NCBI RefSeq assembly: GCF_019973775.1 | Contig: NZ_AP025032.1 | Coordinates: 1,054,001 to 1,118,000, forward strand | Direction: 5' to 3' | Source of the DNA: Aureimonas sp. SA4125 | GTDB lineage: Bacteria; Pseudomonadota; Alphaproteobacteria; Rhizobiales; Rhizobiaceae | Length of the DNA: 64,000 nucleotides | Shown here: piece by piece, positions 9,184 through 18,321 of the stretch | Layout: every line of letters starts with the position of its first letter | How positions within the stretch are numbered: position 1 is the stretch's first letter | Program-made: the position numbers and the translations under genes | Notes under the pieces: generated by a model | Databases searched by the model: none | What the model saw: the letters and a program-made list of their open reading frames with translations, nothing else | Told to the model about the DNA's origin: nothing

Positions 9184-10296
9184 ATGAAAACTCATCTGAC
9201 GCGGGCCGCGTCGGCGCTCGCCATCGTTGCCATGTCTTCCGGGCTGGCGCACGCCCAGGCGGCCGCTGCCGTGTCCATGGACGAGCTCGTCGCGGCTGCC
9301 AAGGCCGAGGGACAGCTGACCACGATCGCGCTCCCGCACGACTGGTGCGGCTATGGCGACGTCATCGCCGGGTTCAAGGCGAAGTACCCCTTCCTCACCA
9401 TCAACGAGCTGAACCCCAATGCCGGTTCGGGCGACGAGATCGAGGCGATCAAGGCCAACAAGGGCAATACCGGCCCGCAGGCTCCCGACGTCATCGACGT
9501 CGGCCTGTCCTTCGGCCCCGCCGCCAAGGCCGAGGGGCTGCTGATGCCCTACAAGGTCTCGACCTGGGACTCGATCCCCGACACGGCCAAGGATGCAGAC
9601 GGCTACTGGTATGGCGACTATTACGGCGTTCTCGCCCTTGCCGTGAACACCGACATCATCAAGGAATCGCCGAAGAGCTTCGCCGACCTGAAGGATCCGA
9701 AATACGCCAATTCGGTCGCCATTCCCGGTGATCCGCGCACCGGCAATTCGACGATGATGACCGTCTACGGCGCCGGTATCGCGACGGGCGCCAAGGCCGG
9801 TGCCGATGCCGCCAAGGCCGGAACGGCCTTCTTCAAGGAGCTGAAGGAGAACGGCAACTTCGTGCCGGTGAACGGCACGGCGCAGAACATGGCGCAGGGC
9901 ACGACGCCGATCCTGTTCGACTGGGACTACAACGTCCTCGCGATGCGCGACAAGCTCGCCGGCAACCCGCCGATGGACGTCATCGTTCCCTCGGACGCCG
10001 TCATCGCCGGCGTCTACGTCCAGGCGATCTCGGCCTTCGCGCCGCATCCGAACGCCGCCAAGCTCTGGATGGAATACCTCTATTCGGACGAGGGGCAGCT
10101 CGGCTGGCTGAAGGGCTACTGCCATCCGATCCGCTTCAACGATCTGGCCGCCAACGACAAGATCCCCGCCGATCTTCTCGCCAAGATGCCGGCGCCGGAG
10201 AGCTACGAGAAGGCCGTGTTCCCGACCCTCGACGAGCAGTCGGCCGCCAAGGCGGTCGTCGCCGAGGATTGGGCCAAGGAAATGGGTGCGCAGTAA
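9184..10296 (+). CDS. ABC transporter periplasmic substrate-binding protein (PotD/Fbp type)
   Basis: A 370-residue secreted binding protein. A Sec signal peptide covers about residues 1-24, with cleavage after AHA. The mature protein has the two-lobe fold seen in polyamine, Fe3+ and phosphonate binders: HDWCGYGDVIAGF near 55, PDVIDVGLSFG near 100, YWYGDYYGVLALAVNTD near 140, TPILFDWDYN near 240. A GGGGAG ribosome-binding site precedes the ATG. It is first in an operon with two permeases and an ATPase. Family membership is firm; the substrate (polyamine, iron or aminophosphonate) cannot be told from sequence alone. Confidence 0.88.
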   Translation: MKTHLTRAASALAIVAMSSGLAHAQAAAAVSMDELVAAAKAEGQLTTIALPHDWCGYGDVIAGFKAKYPFLTINELNPNAGSGDEIEAIKANKGNTGPQAPDVIDVGLSFGPAAKAEGLLMPYKVSTWDSIPDTAKDADGYWYGDYYGVLALAVNTDIIKESPKSFADLKDPKYANSVAIPGDPRTGNSTMMTVYGAGIATGAKAGADAAKAGTAFFKELKENGNFVPVNGTAQNMAQGTTPILFDWDYNVLAMRDKLAGNPPMDVIVPSDAVIAGVYVQAISAFAPHPNAAKLWMEYLYSDEGQLGWLKGYCHPIRFNDLAANDKIPADLLAKMPAPESYEKAVFPTLDEQSAAKAVVAEDWAKEMGAQ

Positions 10297-10319
10297 GTCT
10301 GCGGCCAAGCTATGATGAC

Positions 10320-10347
10320 ACCGATGCCGGCATCCGCCGGCATCGGT
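10320..10347 (+). promoter_or_regulatory. Intercistronic hairpin after the binding-protein gene
   Basis: A perfect 12-bp stem (ACCGATGCCGGC and its complement) with a 4-base ATCC loop, located 23 bases after the binding-protein stop and 32 bases before the first permease. There is no U-run. Such stems commonly protect the upstream message or attenuate downstream expression, giving an excess of binding protein over permease. Confidence 0.75.
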
Positions 10348-10379
10348 TCCGGTGAGGCGCGGGAGCGGATCGACAGCCC

Positions 10380-11297
10380 ATGACGACAGCGCCGACAGCC
10401 CATGAAGCGACCGACCACTCCGCCTCTCGAAGCCTCGTTCCGGGCTTTGCCAGCGGGCTGAGGGGCAACTGGATCGGGCTCGTGCCGTTCTTCGGCTTCA
10501 GCCTCCTGTTTCTCGTCCTGCCGATCCTCTACCTCGTCACCGGCGCTTTCCAGAACGCCGAGGGCTCGTTCACCCTCGACAACTTCGCGCAGCTGGCGAC
10601 GCCCAACATCATGGCGGCCTATTCGCTGTCGATCCGGCTCAGCCTGTTCTCCGCGCTGCTGGGGACCGCGACCGGCGTTCTCCTCGGCTATGCCGTCATC
10701 CTCGGCGGGCTTCCGAGCTGGGTCCGGCCCGTCTTCATGACCTTCTCGGGCGTCGCGTCGAACTTCGCCGGCATTCCGCTGGCCTTCGCCTTCATCGCCA
10801 CCCTCGGCCGCATCGGCCTCGTCACCGTGGTGCTGCGCGACGTCTTCGGCTTCAACCTCTACGGCGCCGGCTTCAACCTGTTTTCATTCTGGGGCGTCGC
10901 CCTGACCTATCTCTACTTCCAGATGCCGCTGATGCTTCTGATCGTCGCGCCGGCGCTCGACGGGCTGAAGAACGAATGGCGCGAGGCGGCGGAGATCCTC
11001 GGCGCCAACCGCCGGCAGTACTGGCGGATGGTGGCCCTTCCGGTGCTGACGCCCTCGATCCTCGGCTGCTTCCTCCTGCTCTTTGCCAATGCCTTCGGCA
11101 CGCTGGCCACGGTCTACGCCCTGACAGGCTCGCGCTTCGCGGTCGTGCCGATCGTCCTTTTCCAGCAGATCCAGGGCAACGTTCTCTACAATCCCAACCT
11201 CGGCTACGCTCTGGCCGTCGGCATGGTTGTGATCATGGCGGTCTCGAACACCATCTATCTCGTGCTCCGCACGCGGGCCGAACGGTGGCAGAAGTGA
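10380..11297 (+). CDS. ABC transporter permease (PotB/FbpB-like)
   Basis: An inner-membrane permease of 305 residues with about six membrane helices, the first near residues 33-55. It carries the cytoplasmic EAA loop, EAAEILGANRRQYWR, near residue 203, which docks on the ATPase. Its stop overlaps the GTG start of the second permease (GTGA). The gene lies 83 bases after the binding-protein gene, across the intercistronic hairpin. It forms the importer with the next two genes. Confidence 0.9.
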   Translation: MTTAPTAHEATDHSASRSLVPGFASGLRGNWIGLVPFFGFSLLFLVLPILYLVTGAFQNAEGSFTLDNFAQLATPNIMAAYSLSIRLSLFSALLGTATGVLLGYAVILGGLPSWVRPVFMTFSGVASNFAGIPLAFAFIATLGRIGLVTVVLRDVFGFNLYGAGFNLFSFWGVALTYLYFQMPLMLLIVAPALDGLKNEWREAAEILGANRRQYWRMVALPVLTPSILGCFLLLFANAFGTLATVYALTGSRFAVVPIVLFQQIQGNVLYNPNLGYALAVGMVVIMAVSNTIYLVLRTRAERWQK

Positions 11298-12121
11298 AGA
11301 AGACCTTTCCGATCGTCTCGACCCTCATCGTCGTTCTCACGGCGTCCTTTTTCCTGATCCCGCTCTATGCGACCTTCCAGTTCTCGCTGCAGATGGTGCG
11401 CGGAGAGTGGAGCTTTGCGTCCTACCGTTCGGTGATCCAGAGCGACGTGTTCCTGGCGACGATCCAGTTCTCGACGATCGCCTCGCTCGCGGCCATCCTC
11501 CTCGGCGCGGCGGTGGTCGTGCCGACGGCCTACTGGGTGCGGCTGAAGCTGCCGAGATTGCGACCGGTCGTCGAATTCGTCAGCCTGATGCCGCTGATCA
11601 TCCCGCCCGTGGTGCTGGTCTTCGGCTATATCCGCCTCTACGGTTCGGACTCGTTCCTGCCGCTCACCATGACCAGCCAGGGCACCAACGTCCTCCTCGT
11701 CGCCGGCTATGTCGTGCTGTCGCTTCCCTATATGTACCGGTCGGTGGACAACGGCATGGCGGCGATCGACATCAAGACGCTGACCGAGGCCGCCGAGAGC
11801 CTCGGTGCCTCCCGCCTTCGCACCATCACGGGCGTGATCTTTCCGAATGTCCGCTCGGCGATCGTTTCCGGCGCCTTTCTCACCTTCTCCATCTCGTTCG
11901 GCGAGTTCGTCCTGGCGAGCCTTCTCAACCGTCCCGCCTTCGGTCCCTATCTCGTCCAGATCGGCCAGGACCGGGCCTATGAGCCGGCGGCGCTCGCCAT
12001 CATGTCCTTCGCGCTCATCTGGGCCTGCATGGTGCTGATGCAGGTCTTCGCCAGCCGAAAGCCCGGACGAAAGCTCGTTCCCCGTCTCGTCCCGAAGTCT
12101 GCAAGGATCGTCACTCCATGA
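11294..12121 (+). CDS. ABC transporter permease (PotC-like)
   Basis: A second inner-membrane permease of 275 residues. The GTG at 11294 overlaps the stop of the first permease. The N-terminal helix starts near residue 7 and there are about six helices in all. The EAA loop TEAAESLGASRLRTI is near residue 160. Its own stop overlaps the ATPase start (ATGA), so all three cytoplasmic and membrane subunits are translationally coupled. A longer in-frame opening upstream is only a shadow across the first permease and is not used. Confidence 0.88.
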   Translation: MKKTFPIVSTLIVVLTASFFLIPLYATFQFSLQMVRGEWSFASYRSVIQSDVFLATIQFSTIASLAAILLGAAVVVPTAYWVRLKLPRLRPVVEFVSLMPLIIPPVVLVFGYIRLYGSDSFLPLTMTSQGTNVLLVAGYVVLSLPYMYRSVDNGMAAIDIKTLTEAAESLGASRLRTITGVIFPNVRSAIVSGAFLTFSISFGEFVLASLLNRPAFGPYLVQIGQDRAYEPAALAIMSFALIWACMVLMQVFASRKPGRKLVPRLVPKSARIVTP

Positions 12122-13188
12122 GCTTTCTGAGGATCGATGCCGTCAGCAAGAGCTTCGGCACCAATACGGTGGTGCAGAAGTTCGACCTGACGATCGCCAA
12201 GGGCGAATTCGTCTCGCTGCTCGGCCCCTCCGGTTGCGGCAAGACGACGGTTCTGAGGATGATCGCGGGGTTCGAGACGCCGTCGTCCGGCTCGATCGTC
12301 ATCGACGGCCAGGACGTCACCAACCAGCCGCCGAACCGACGCCGGATCGGCATGGTCTTCCAGGCCTATGCGCTGTTTCCGAACATGAACGTCTTCGGCA
12401 ATGTCGCTTTCGGCCTGAAGATCGCGGGCATGCCGAAGGCGCAGATCGAGTCCCGCGTGGCCGAGATGCTGAAGCTGATCGGCCTCGAGCATCTTGCCGA
12501 CCGCTATCCCTACCAGATGTCGGGCGGCCAGCAGCAGCGCGTGGCGCTCGCCCGTGCCCTCGCGCCGAAACCCCAGGTGCTGTTGCTCGACGAGCCGCTC
12601 TCCGCGCTCGACGCCAAGATCCGGACCTCGCTGCGCGAGGAAATCCGCCAGATCCAGCAGCAGCTCGGGATCACCACGATCTTCGTGACGCACGACCAGG
12701 AGGAGGCGCTGTCGATCTCCGATCGCATCGTCGTCATGAACGGCGGGCGCGCCGACCAGATCGGGACGCCCTTCGAGATCTACAACCGCCCGGCTTCGCG
12801 CTTCGTCGCCTCCTTCATCGGCACGCTGAGCCTTCTCGAAGGCCATGCGATCGGCGAAGGCCAGGTCGATGTCGCGGGCCAGGGGATCGCAGTGCCCGGC
12901 CATGGCGGCGCGCCGGGAACGCCGGTGACCGTGGCCTTGCGCCCCGAGGCGCTGTCGCTCGTTCCGACGCAGGAGAGGACCAACGTCCTGCGCGGCGAGA
13001 TCGACTCCGTCCAGTTTCTCGGATCCGTCGTGCGCATGCGCGTGCGGCTCGGCGACAATGTGCTGTTGCTGGACGCCTTCAACAGCCCGGCAGCGCCGCC
13101 GCCGGTCCGGGGCGAAACCGTCAGCATGCATTTTGCGCCGGGCGACGGACAGATCCTCGACCAGCCCCAGGCGATCGCGGCCGAATAG
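12118..13188 (+). CDS. ABC transporter ATP-binding protein (PotA/FbpC-like)
   Basis: The energy-coupling subunit of the importer, 356 residues. Walker A GPSGCGKTT is near residue 38, the Q-loop is in MVFQAYALFPNMN near 80, the signature is MSGGQQQRVALARAL near 135, Walker B is VLLLDEPLSALD near 157 and the switch His is in VTHDQEEAL near 190. The C-terminal third is a TOBE regulatory region (VALRPEALSLV, then RMRVRLGDN). It overlaps the upstream permease by four bases. It is the last gene of the operon. Confidence 0.93.
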   Translation: MSFLRIDAVSKSFGTNTVVQKFDLTIAKGEFVSLLGPSGCGKTTVLRMIAGFETPSSGSIVIDGQDVTNQPPNRRRIGMVFQAYALFPNMNVFGNVAFGLKIAGMPKAQIESRVAEMLKLIGLEHLADRYPYQMSGGQQQRVALARALAPKPQVLLLDEPLSALDAKIRTSLREEIRQIQQQLGITTIFVTHDQEEALSISDRIVVMNGGRADQIGTPFEIYNRPASRFVASFIGTLSLLEGHAIGEGQVDVAGQGIAVPGHGGAPGTPVTVALRPEALSLVPTQERTNVLRGEIDSVQFLGSVVRMRVRLGDNVLLLDAFNSPAAPPPVRGETVSMHFAPGDGQILDQPQAIAAE

Positions 13189-13198
13189 CTCTGCCTCT

Positions 13199-13217
13199 GT
13201 CCGCAGGCCGGGCGGAC
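13199..13217 (+). terminator. Weak hairpin after the ABC operon
   Basis: GTCCGC and GCGGAC arms with a 7-base loop, 11 bases after the ATPase stop. There is no U-tract, so it is only a candidate. Confidence 0.3.
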
Positions 13218-13449
13218 GCTGTCGGCCCAGCGAACGGCATGGGCAAAGGTTGGCCGATGCGCGTGTTCGTCGGCTGATGAGCCGTGCGCTGGGCTGCCCC
13301 GGACTCAGCTTTTCGGCGCCGCGCGCTTGACCTTCGGACGCCATCGGACTAATCGAAGCCATCAACGAGCTTGAGGGCAATTGCCCCGCACCGCTGGTCC
13401 CCGGACGACACCGCCGTCCCATCCTCTTCAAATTCGGTAAATTTCAGCA

Positions 13450-13818
13450 TTGAGCACGCCCAAGGATAACGACTTCGCCGAGCGCCGCAGCGCTGCCCTG
13501 CTGGCCAAGCAGGCGCTTCTGGAGAAGTTCAAGGCCAAGCCCGACGAGAACGACCCGGCGGTACAGGCGAAGATCGCCGAACGCGCCGCGCGCGCCGAGG
13601 CGCGCGAATTGCGTGCCGAAGAGAAGCGCGCCGAACTCGCCCGCAAGAAGGAGGAGGAGGCTGCGCGCCTCGCCGCCATCGAAGCGGAAAATGCCGCCGA
13701 GGAACTGGCCCGCAAGGCCGTCGCCGACGAGCGCGTCAACCGGGTCGTGGCCGACGAGGCCGAGCGCAAGGCCGCGCGCGACGCGAGATACGCCGCGCGC
13801 AAGCAGCGCAAGAAATAA
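13450..13818 (+). CDS. DUF6481-family protein
   Basis: A 122-residue, highly charged, mostly helical protein with long Ala/Glu/Lys/Arg tracts, of the DUF6481 kind common in alphaproteobacteria. The N-terminus DNDFAERRSAALLAKQALLEKF matches the start of that family. The start is TTG at 13450: the frame has a stop 12 bases upstream and no ATG or GTG that would keep the conserved N-terminus. It has no signal peptide or membrane helix and a coiled-coil character throughout. Function is not known. It precedes the DEAD-box helicase with a 217-base gap. Confidence 0.75.
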   Translation: MSTPKDNDFAERRSAALLAKQALLEKFKAKPDENDPAVQAKIAERAARAEARELRAEEKRAELARKKEEEAARLAAIEAENAAEELARKAVADERVNRVVADEAERKAARDARYAARKQRKK

Positions 13819-14035
13819 GGTGGCGCCCGGCAGCGGGCGCGACACGGACTGACGGAATGGCCGGGATGCGTCGAGCGGGGAGCTCCGCGTCTCGGCCGAT
13901 TTCGTTTTCGCGGCGGACCCCGTCGCCTCATCTGCCCTTCCGCTCCGACGAACGGTCAGGCCCCCTTGGACCGCCTTGCGGTCCCGCCCAGCCGGATCGC
14001 CGAAGAGCGTTCCGCTCCCTCGAAGGATTGACCCC

Positions 14036-15814
14036 GTGCCGTTCCGCCCGACCAGCCTGCCCCTCGAACGCGCTCTCGCCGAGCACGACTACACCGAACC
14101 GACACCGGTCCAGGACGCCGTCCTCGAGCCGGAAACCGCAGGCCGCGACCTGCTCGTCTCGGCTCAGACCGGATCCGGCAAGACGGTCGCCTACGGTCTC
14201 GCCATCGCCTCGACGCTGCTCGGCGATGCCGAGCGCCTCGGCCCCGCCGACCAGCCGCTCGCCCTCGTCGTCGCCCCGACGCGCGAACTGGCGCTGCAGG
14301 TGCACCGCGAACTCGAATGGCTCTACGCCCATGCCGGTGCGACGATCGTCACCTGCGTCGGCGGCATGGACCCGCGCGCCGAGCAGAAGAAGCTGAACGC
14401 CGGTGCCCATATCGTCGTCGGCACCCCCGGCCGCCTGCGTGACCATCTGGAGCGCGGCCGCCTGCGCATCGGCAACCTCAAGGCCGTCATCCTCGACGAG
14501 GCCGACGAGATGCTCGACCTCGGCTTCCGCGAGGACCTCGAATTCATCCTCGAGGCGACCCCGAAGGAGCGCCGCACGCTCCTCTTCTCGGCGACGCTGC
14601 CGAAGGCGATCACCGCGCTCGCCAAGCGCTACCAGCGCGACGCCATGCGCATCGAGGCCTCGCGCGGCGTCACCGGTCACGTCGATATCGAATACCGGGC
14701 CGTGCGCATAGCCCCGAACGAGGTCGAGCACGCCGTCGTCAACCTTCTGCGCTCGGCCGAATCGCCCAGCGCCATCGTCTTCTGCAACACCCGCGAAGCC
14801 GTCCGGCACCTTCATTCGGGCCTGCTCGAGCGCGGATTTTCGGCCGTCGCTCTGTCGGGCGAGCTCGGCCAGAACGAGCGTAACGCCGCCATGCAGGCGC
14901 TGCGCGACGGCCGCGCCCGCGTCTGCATCGCCACCGATGTCGCCTCGCGCGGCATCGACCTGCCCAATCTCGGCCTCGTCATCCATGCCGAATTGCCGAA
15001 CGACGCGGAATCGCTGCAGCACCGGAGCGGGCGCACCGGCCGCGCCGGCCGCAAGGGCGTGTCCGTCCTGCTGGTTCCGATCTCGCGCCGCCGCAAGGCC
15101 GAGCGCCTGCTCGCCGAGGCCAACATCCATCCGACCTGGGGCGGCGCGCCGACCGCCGACGAGATCCGCAAGCTCGACGAGGAGCGACTGCTCTCCGACC
15201 CGATCCTGACGCAGGAATCGACCGAGGAGGACCAGGCTGTCGCCGCCGCGCTTCTCGCCAGGCACAGCGCCGAGGACCTTGCCGCCGCGCTCGCGCGCAT
15301 CTACCGCTCGCGCCTGCCGGCGCCCGAGGATGTCTACGACCCCGGCTTTGCCCGCGACACCAAGCCGGCGAAGAACTATGCCGAGACCGGCGAACGCGGC
15401 ACGCGGCGCGAGCGCGATGCGGTCGTGCGCGGCGCCGGCGGCGCCACCGTCTGGTTCCACATGGACATCGGCCGGCGCAACAATGCCGATCCGAAATGGC
15501 TGCTGCCGCTGATCTGCCGCCGCGGTTCGGTGACGCGCGACGACATCGGTGCCATCCGCATCTTCGACCGCGAGACCAAGTTCGAGATCGCCGAGGCGAT
15601 GGCGGCGAAATTCTCGGCGAGCGCGCAGGGGATCGATGCCGACGACATCACCATCTCGCGCATGGCCGAAGGCGCCGACACGAGGCCCGCGCCCCGCACC
15701 GACTCCCCGCGCCCCCGCAAGCCCTACGCCGGCAAGTCCGGCTCGACCGAGAGCGCCGCGCGCCCCGGCGGCGACAAGGCCTATGCCAAGCCGCGCCGGC
15801 CGAAGAAGCCGTAA
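14036..15814 (+). CDS. DEAD-box RNA helicase with DbpA-type C-terminal RNA-binding domain
   Basis: An ATP-dependent RNA helicase of 592 residues, probably in ribosome assembly. It has a Q-motif EPTPVQ near residue 22, motif I AQTGSGKT near 43, motif Ia APTRELALQ, motif II LDEADEMLDLGF near 155, motif III SATLP near 185, IVFCNTREAVRHL near 250 and motif VI QHRSGRTGRAGRKG near 330. A DbpA-like RNA-binding domain follows at about 470-560. The tail is basic and low in complexity. The GTG at 14036 is chosen for its AAGGA eight bases upstream and because earlier residues do not fit the family. Confidence 0.9.
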   Translation: MPFRPTSLPLERALAEHDYTEPTPVQDAVLEPETAGRDLLVSAQTGSGKTVAYGLAIASTLLGDAERLGPADQPLALVVAPTRELALQVHRELEWLYAHAGATIVTCVGGMDPRAEQKKLNAGAHIVVGTPGRLRDHLERGRLRIGNLKAVILDEADEMLDLGFREDLEFILEATPKERRTLLFSATLPKAITALAKRYQRDAMRIEASRGVTGHVDIEYRAVRIAPNEVEHAVVNLLRSAESPSAIVFCNTREAVRHLHSGLLERGFSAVALSGELGQNERNAAMQALRDGRARVCIATDVASRGIDLPNLGLVIHAELPNDAESLQHRSGRTGRAGRKGVSVLLVPISRRRKAERLLAEANIHPTWGGAPTADEIRKLDEERLLSDPILTQESTEEDQAVAAALLARHSAEDLAAALARIYRSRLPAPEDVYDPGFARDTKPAKNYAETGERGTRRERDAVVRGAGGATVWFHMDIGRRNNADPKWLLPLICRRGSVTRDDIGAIRIFDRETKFEIAEAMAAKFSASAQGIDADDITISRMAEGADTRPAPRTDSPRPRKPYAGKSGSTESAARPGGDKAYAKPRRPKKP

Positions 15815-15881
15815 CGGAGCGCGTTGCCCGGCAGGCCTTTCCATTCTAGCATGCCGAAATGGCATCGAGCGGGAGCCTGCC

Positions 15882-16112
15882 GTGCAGACGCGCGTGACGA
15901 TCAGCATCGACTCCAAAGTCTATGACGGCCTGGTTCGGACCGTCGGTCTCGAGAGGATCGGGCAGTTCCTGGAGGATTTGGCCCGTCCGTTGGTGGTCGA
16001 TGAGACGCTGGAGGGTGCCTATGCCGCGATGGCGGCCGATGCAGATCGAGAGCAACAGGCGCTCGTCTTTGCCGAGGCGCTGATCGCCGATGGCATCGAA
16101 GCGCCGCGGTGA
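15882..16112 (+). CDS. Putative antitoxin of a MazF-type pair
   Basis: A 76-residue protein. The GTG at 15882 follows GGGAG by seven bases. The N-terminus [20 protein letters not shown] looks like the strand-helix DNA-binding or dimerisation start of small antitoxins; the rest is acidic, including [19 protein letters not shown]. It overlaps the toxin gene by 23 bases, the usual antitoxin-first order. It would bind and neutralise the MazF-like protein and repress the pair (family knowledge). Assignment rests mostly on the partner and the overlap. Confidence 0.72.
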   Translation: MQTRVTISIDSKVYDGLVRTVGLERIGQFLEDLARPLVVDETLEGAYAAMAADADREQQALVFAEALIADGIEAPR

Positions 16113-16380
16113 AGTCTGGTGGGTAGACTTCGAAAATTCTGTCGGCGGCGAAATCCGAAAGACACGGCCTGCGGTGATCGTCAGCAATGATGCTGCCAAT
16201 GGGGCGCTGAACCGCCTTCAGGTGATTCCTCTCACAAGCAATACCGGCCGCCTCTATCCAAGCGATGCCATCGATTCGATCGAGGGGCGCCAGAGCAAGG
16301 CTATGGCCGACCAGATCGCGACCGCGTCCATTGAAGTTGTTAGTAAAGGTGCTCTTCAGCTGAAGATGCTGGGTGCGTAG
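16090..16380 (+). CDS. MazF/PemK-family endoribonuclease toxin, altered C-terminus
   Basis: A 96-residue member of the PemK/MazF mRNA interferase family. The core is intact: [29 protein letters not shown] (written here in parts: RGEVWWVDF, then [11 protein letters not shown]) with the catalytic-region Arg, then PLTSNT with the conserved Thr and KAMADQI. Family members are usually about 105-115 residues and end in a helix containing an LSxxDMxxVExAL-like pattern. Here the end is [12 protein letters not shown], and bases just after the divergence can be read as pieces of the expected helix in other frames, suggesting small indels. Activity is uncertain. Confidence 0.8.
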   Translation: MASKRRGEVWWVDFENSVGGEIRKTRPAVIVSNDAANGALNRLQVIPLTSNTGRLYPSDAIDSIEGRQSKAMADQIATASIEVVSKGALQLKMLGA

Positions 16381-16404
16381 AACCGCTGAAGTGTGACGGG
16401 GGCA

Positions 16405-16929
16405 ATGGTGCGGACTCGCGAACATAGGCGTCGTGTTGAGCGCTTCTTCGAAGGAGACGTGCGCCATCAGGATGTGGCCAAACTCTTTGCCTGGCTGCGG
16501 GAACGATCATTTGGCATCTCTTCAATCCGAGATATTGGCGATTTTTACGGACACTCCGAAGAAAAAGACAAGGGGATGGTAACCGAGGATATTCGCAACT
16601 TCCTGCAAACTTTGCGTTTCTGGTGCCAATTTCAGCTCACGCAAAGGCCTACCGATTTGCAGAATGCTCCACCGGATTTTCCAAAACTAGCGATGATCGG
16701 TCTTCGGCGGGTGAGCGATGACGTGATCCGGCGCGAAACTGGAAAGAAACGCAAGGTTGCGGAGCAGATCCTGAAGGACACCATCGCACAATTTGAACAA
16801 AACCCGGACGGCCGCCTGCGTCTGAGCGGTGGGCTTTTCCAGATCAAGAGCGCGTTTTGGTTTGCGCAATATCTCACATCACAACAAAACCAATCTTTAA
16901 TGACGAAACTTTACACCGCGACTTTTTAA
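16405..16929 (+). CDS. Hypothetical protein, 5' part of a broken gene
   Basis: A 174-residue reading frame from an ATG preceded by a GGGGG stretch. It is mostly helical and soluble, with ITDIGDF-like and LFQIKSAFWFAQYLTS stretches; no family was recognised. It is lower in GC than its neighbours. The frame ends 17 bases before the IS256 element. A frame change near 16870-16892 would join it to an open frame that crosses the insertion point and continues on the other side, so the natural protein was probably longer. Confidence 0.55.
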   Translation: MVRTREHRRRVERFFEGDVRHQDVAKLFAWLRERSFGISSIRDIGDFYGHSEEKDKGMVTEDIRNFLQTLRFWCQFQLTQRPTDLQNAPPDFPKLAMIGLRRVSDDVIRRETGKKRKVAEQILKDTIAQFEQNPDGRLRLSGGLFQIKSAFWFAQYLTSQQNQSLMTKLYTATF

Positions 16930-16946
16930 CAGTTCTTGTAAAGAAC

Positions 16947-18321
16947 GGTCGTGTCCGTCAACGTGGTGGAAATTGAGTGTAGCTGAAGCGGCTCCGTTTC
17001 AGGCGACTTCGGTGGAAATCTGTTCGGGTTTTGCAGTGTTGCCCATGGCCATGAGGTCGGCCATGGGTTCGGTCTGCATGTAGCGGTTCTGGATCTGCCA
17101 TTCGTCGTTGGCCTCGAGAAGGACGGCGCCGATGAGCCGGATGATGGATCCCTCGTTCGGGAAGATTCCGACGACGTCGGCACGCCGCTTCACCTCCTTG
17201 TTCAGGCGCTCCAGGGAATTCGTCGAATGGATCCGGGTCCGGTGCTGACTGGGAAAATCCATGTGCGCCAGCACGTCGGTCTCGCTGTTGTCGATGAAGG
17301 CCCCGAGCTTTGGACACTTTCCCCGAAGCTGGTCGGCGACGTGGCGCAGCGCCTGGCTGGCGCTAGCACGATCGGGCTGGGCGAAGGCTTGGCGCAGCGC
17401 GGCCGCCGCCATGCTCTGCTGCGCCTTCGGGACATACGACAGGGCGTTGCGCATCCAATGCACCCGGCAGCGCTGCCAGGAGGCGCTGAACACCCGGCGA
17501 ATGGCGGCTTTCAGCCCTTCGTGAGCATCCGAGATCACGAGCTTCACGCCGGACAGGCCGCGGCGCACGAGGCTCTTGAGGAAGCTCGACCAAAACGTCT
17601 CCGCTTCCGAGGGGCCGATGTGAAGGCCGACGATCTCGCGCTTGCCGTCCGTGTTCACGGCCACGGCGATTATGGCGGCGACCGAAACGATGCGTCCACC
17701 CTCGCGCTGCTTCAGGTAGGTCGCATCCAGCCAGAGGTAGGGCCAGTCGCCAGTGAGAGGACGGTCGAGGAAGCCGCCGACGCGTTCGTCGATGTCTTTG
17801 CACAGCTTCGATACGGTGCTCTTGCCGATCCCCGACAGCCCCATGGCCTGTACCAGATCGTCGACCCGCCGGGTGGAAACGCCGCTGATCCAAGCTTCCT
17901 GAATGACGGCAACCAAGGCCTTCTCCGAGAGCTTTCTCGGCTCCAGGAACGGCGGGAAGTAGCTGCCCTGCCGAAGCTTGGGTATCCGAAGCTGCAACGA
18001 GCCGAGCCGCGTGTCGAGCGAGCGGTCGCGGTAGCCATTGCGATAAGTCGCCCGTTCCTGCGTCCGTTCGTGGCGCCCGGCGCCGATCATGCCTTCAACG
18101 TCGACCTCCATAAGGAGCTGCATCACGCTCTCGGCTATCGTTCTCAGGAAATCGCCGTCCCCGGCTTTCGCAAAAAGCTCGGCAAGCGGTAGTCTGTCCT
18201 CGGTCATCGGGTTCTCCGGTCAGGTTGAAGTCTCGCAACTCCACCTTAGCCGCCCTATCCGGTGACCGCCTCAGCCACACCTTTCAATGTCGGAATTTCC
18301 ACCACGAGCGCGGACACTACC
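16947..18321 (-). mobile_element. IS256-family insertion sequence, 1375 bp, complete
   Basis: Terminal inverted repeats begin GGTCGTGTCC on the left and GGTAGTGTCC (read inward) on the right, and both continue into a shared GTGGTGGAAATT. An 8-bp direct repeat TAAAGAAC lies immediately outside both ends (16939-16946 and 18322-18329). One intact transposase gene fills the interior. The intact ends, duplication and transposase all suggest a recent insertion. Confidence 0.95.
16999..18207 (-). CDS. IS256-family transposase
   Basis: An intact 402-residue DDE transposase, the usual length for the IS256 (mutator-like) family. The catalytic Asp is in WLDATYLK near residue 167, the second in LVISDAHEGL near 235, and the CRVHWMRN motif lies near 258. 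The catalytic Glu is in the TNSLERLNKEVKRR segment near 340. It starts MTEDRLPLAELFAKAGD. No frameshift or internal stop is seen, so the element is probably competent. Confidence 0.95.
   Translation of the reverse strand: MTEDRLPLAELFAKAGDGDFLRTIAESVMQLLMEVDVEGMIGAGRHERTQERATYRNGYRDRSLDTRLGSLQLRIPKLRQGSYFPPFLEPRKLSEKALVAVIQEAWISGVSTRRVDDLVQAMGLSGIGKSTVSKLCKDIDERVGGFLDRPLTGDWPYLWLDATYLKQREGGRIVSVAAIIAVAVNTDGKREIVGLHIGPSEAETFWSSFLKSLVRRGLSGVKLVISDAHEGLKAAIRRVFSASWQRCRVHWMRNALSYVPKAQQSMAAAALRQAFAQPDRASASQALRHVADQLRGKCPKLGAFIDNSETDVLAHMDFPSQHRTRIHSTNSLERLNKEVKRRADVVGIFPNEGSIIRLIGAVLLEANDEWQIQNRYMQTEPMADLMAMGNTAKPEQISTEVA

Noticed and set aside
16405..16929. Left ORF simply truncated by IS256
   Set aside because: Its stop codon lies 17 bases before the element, so the element did not cut this frame; a separate frameshift is needed to explain the right-hand part.
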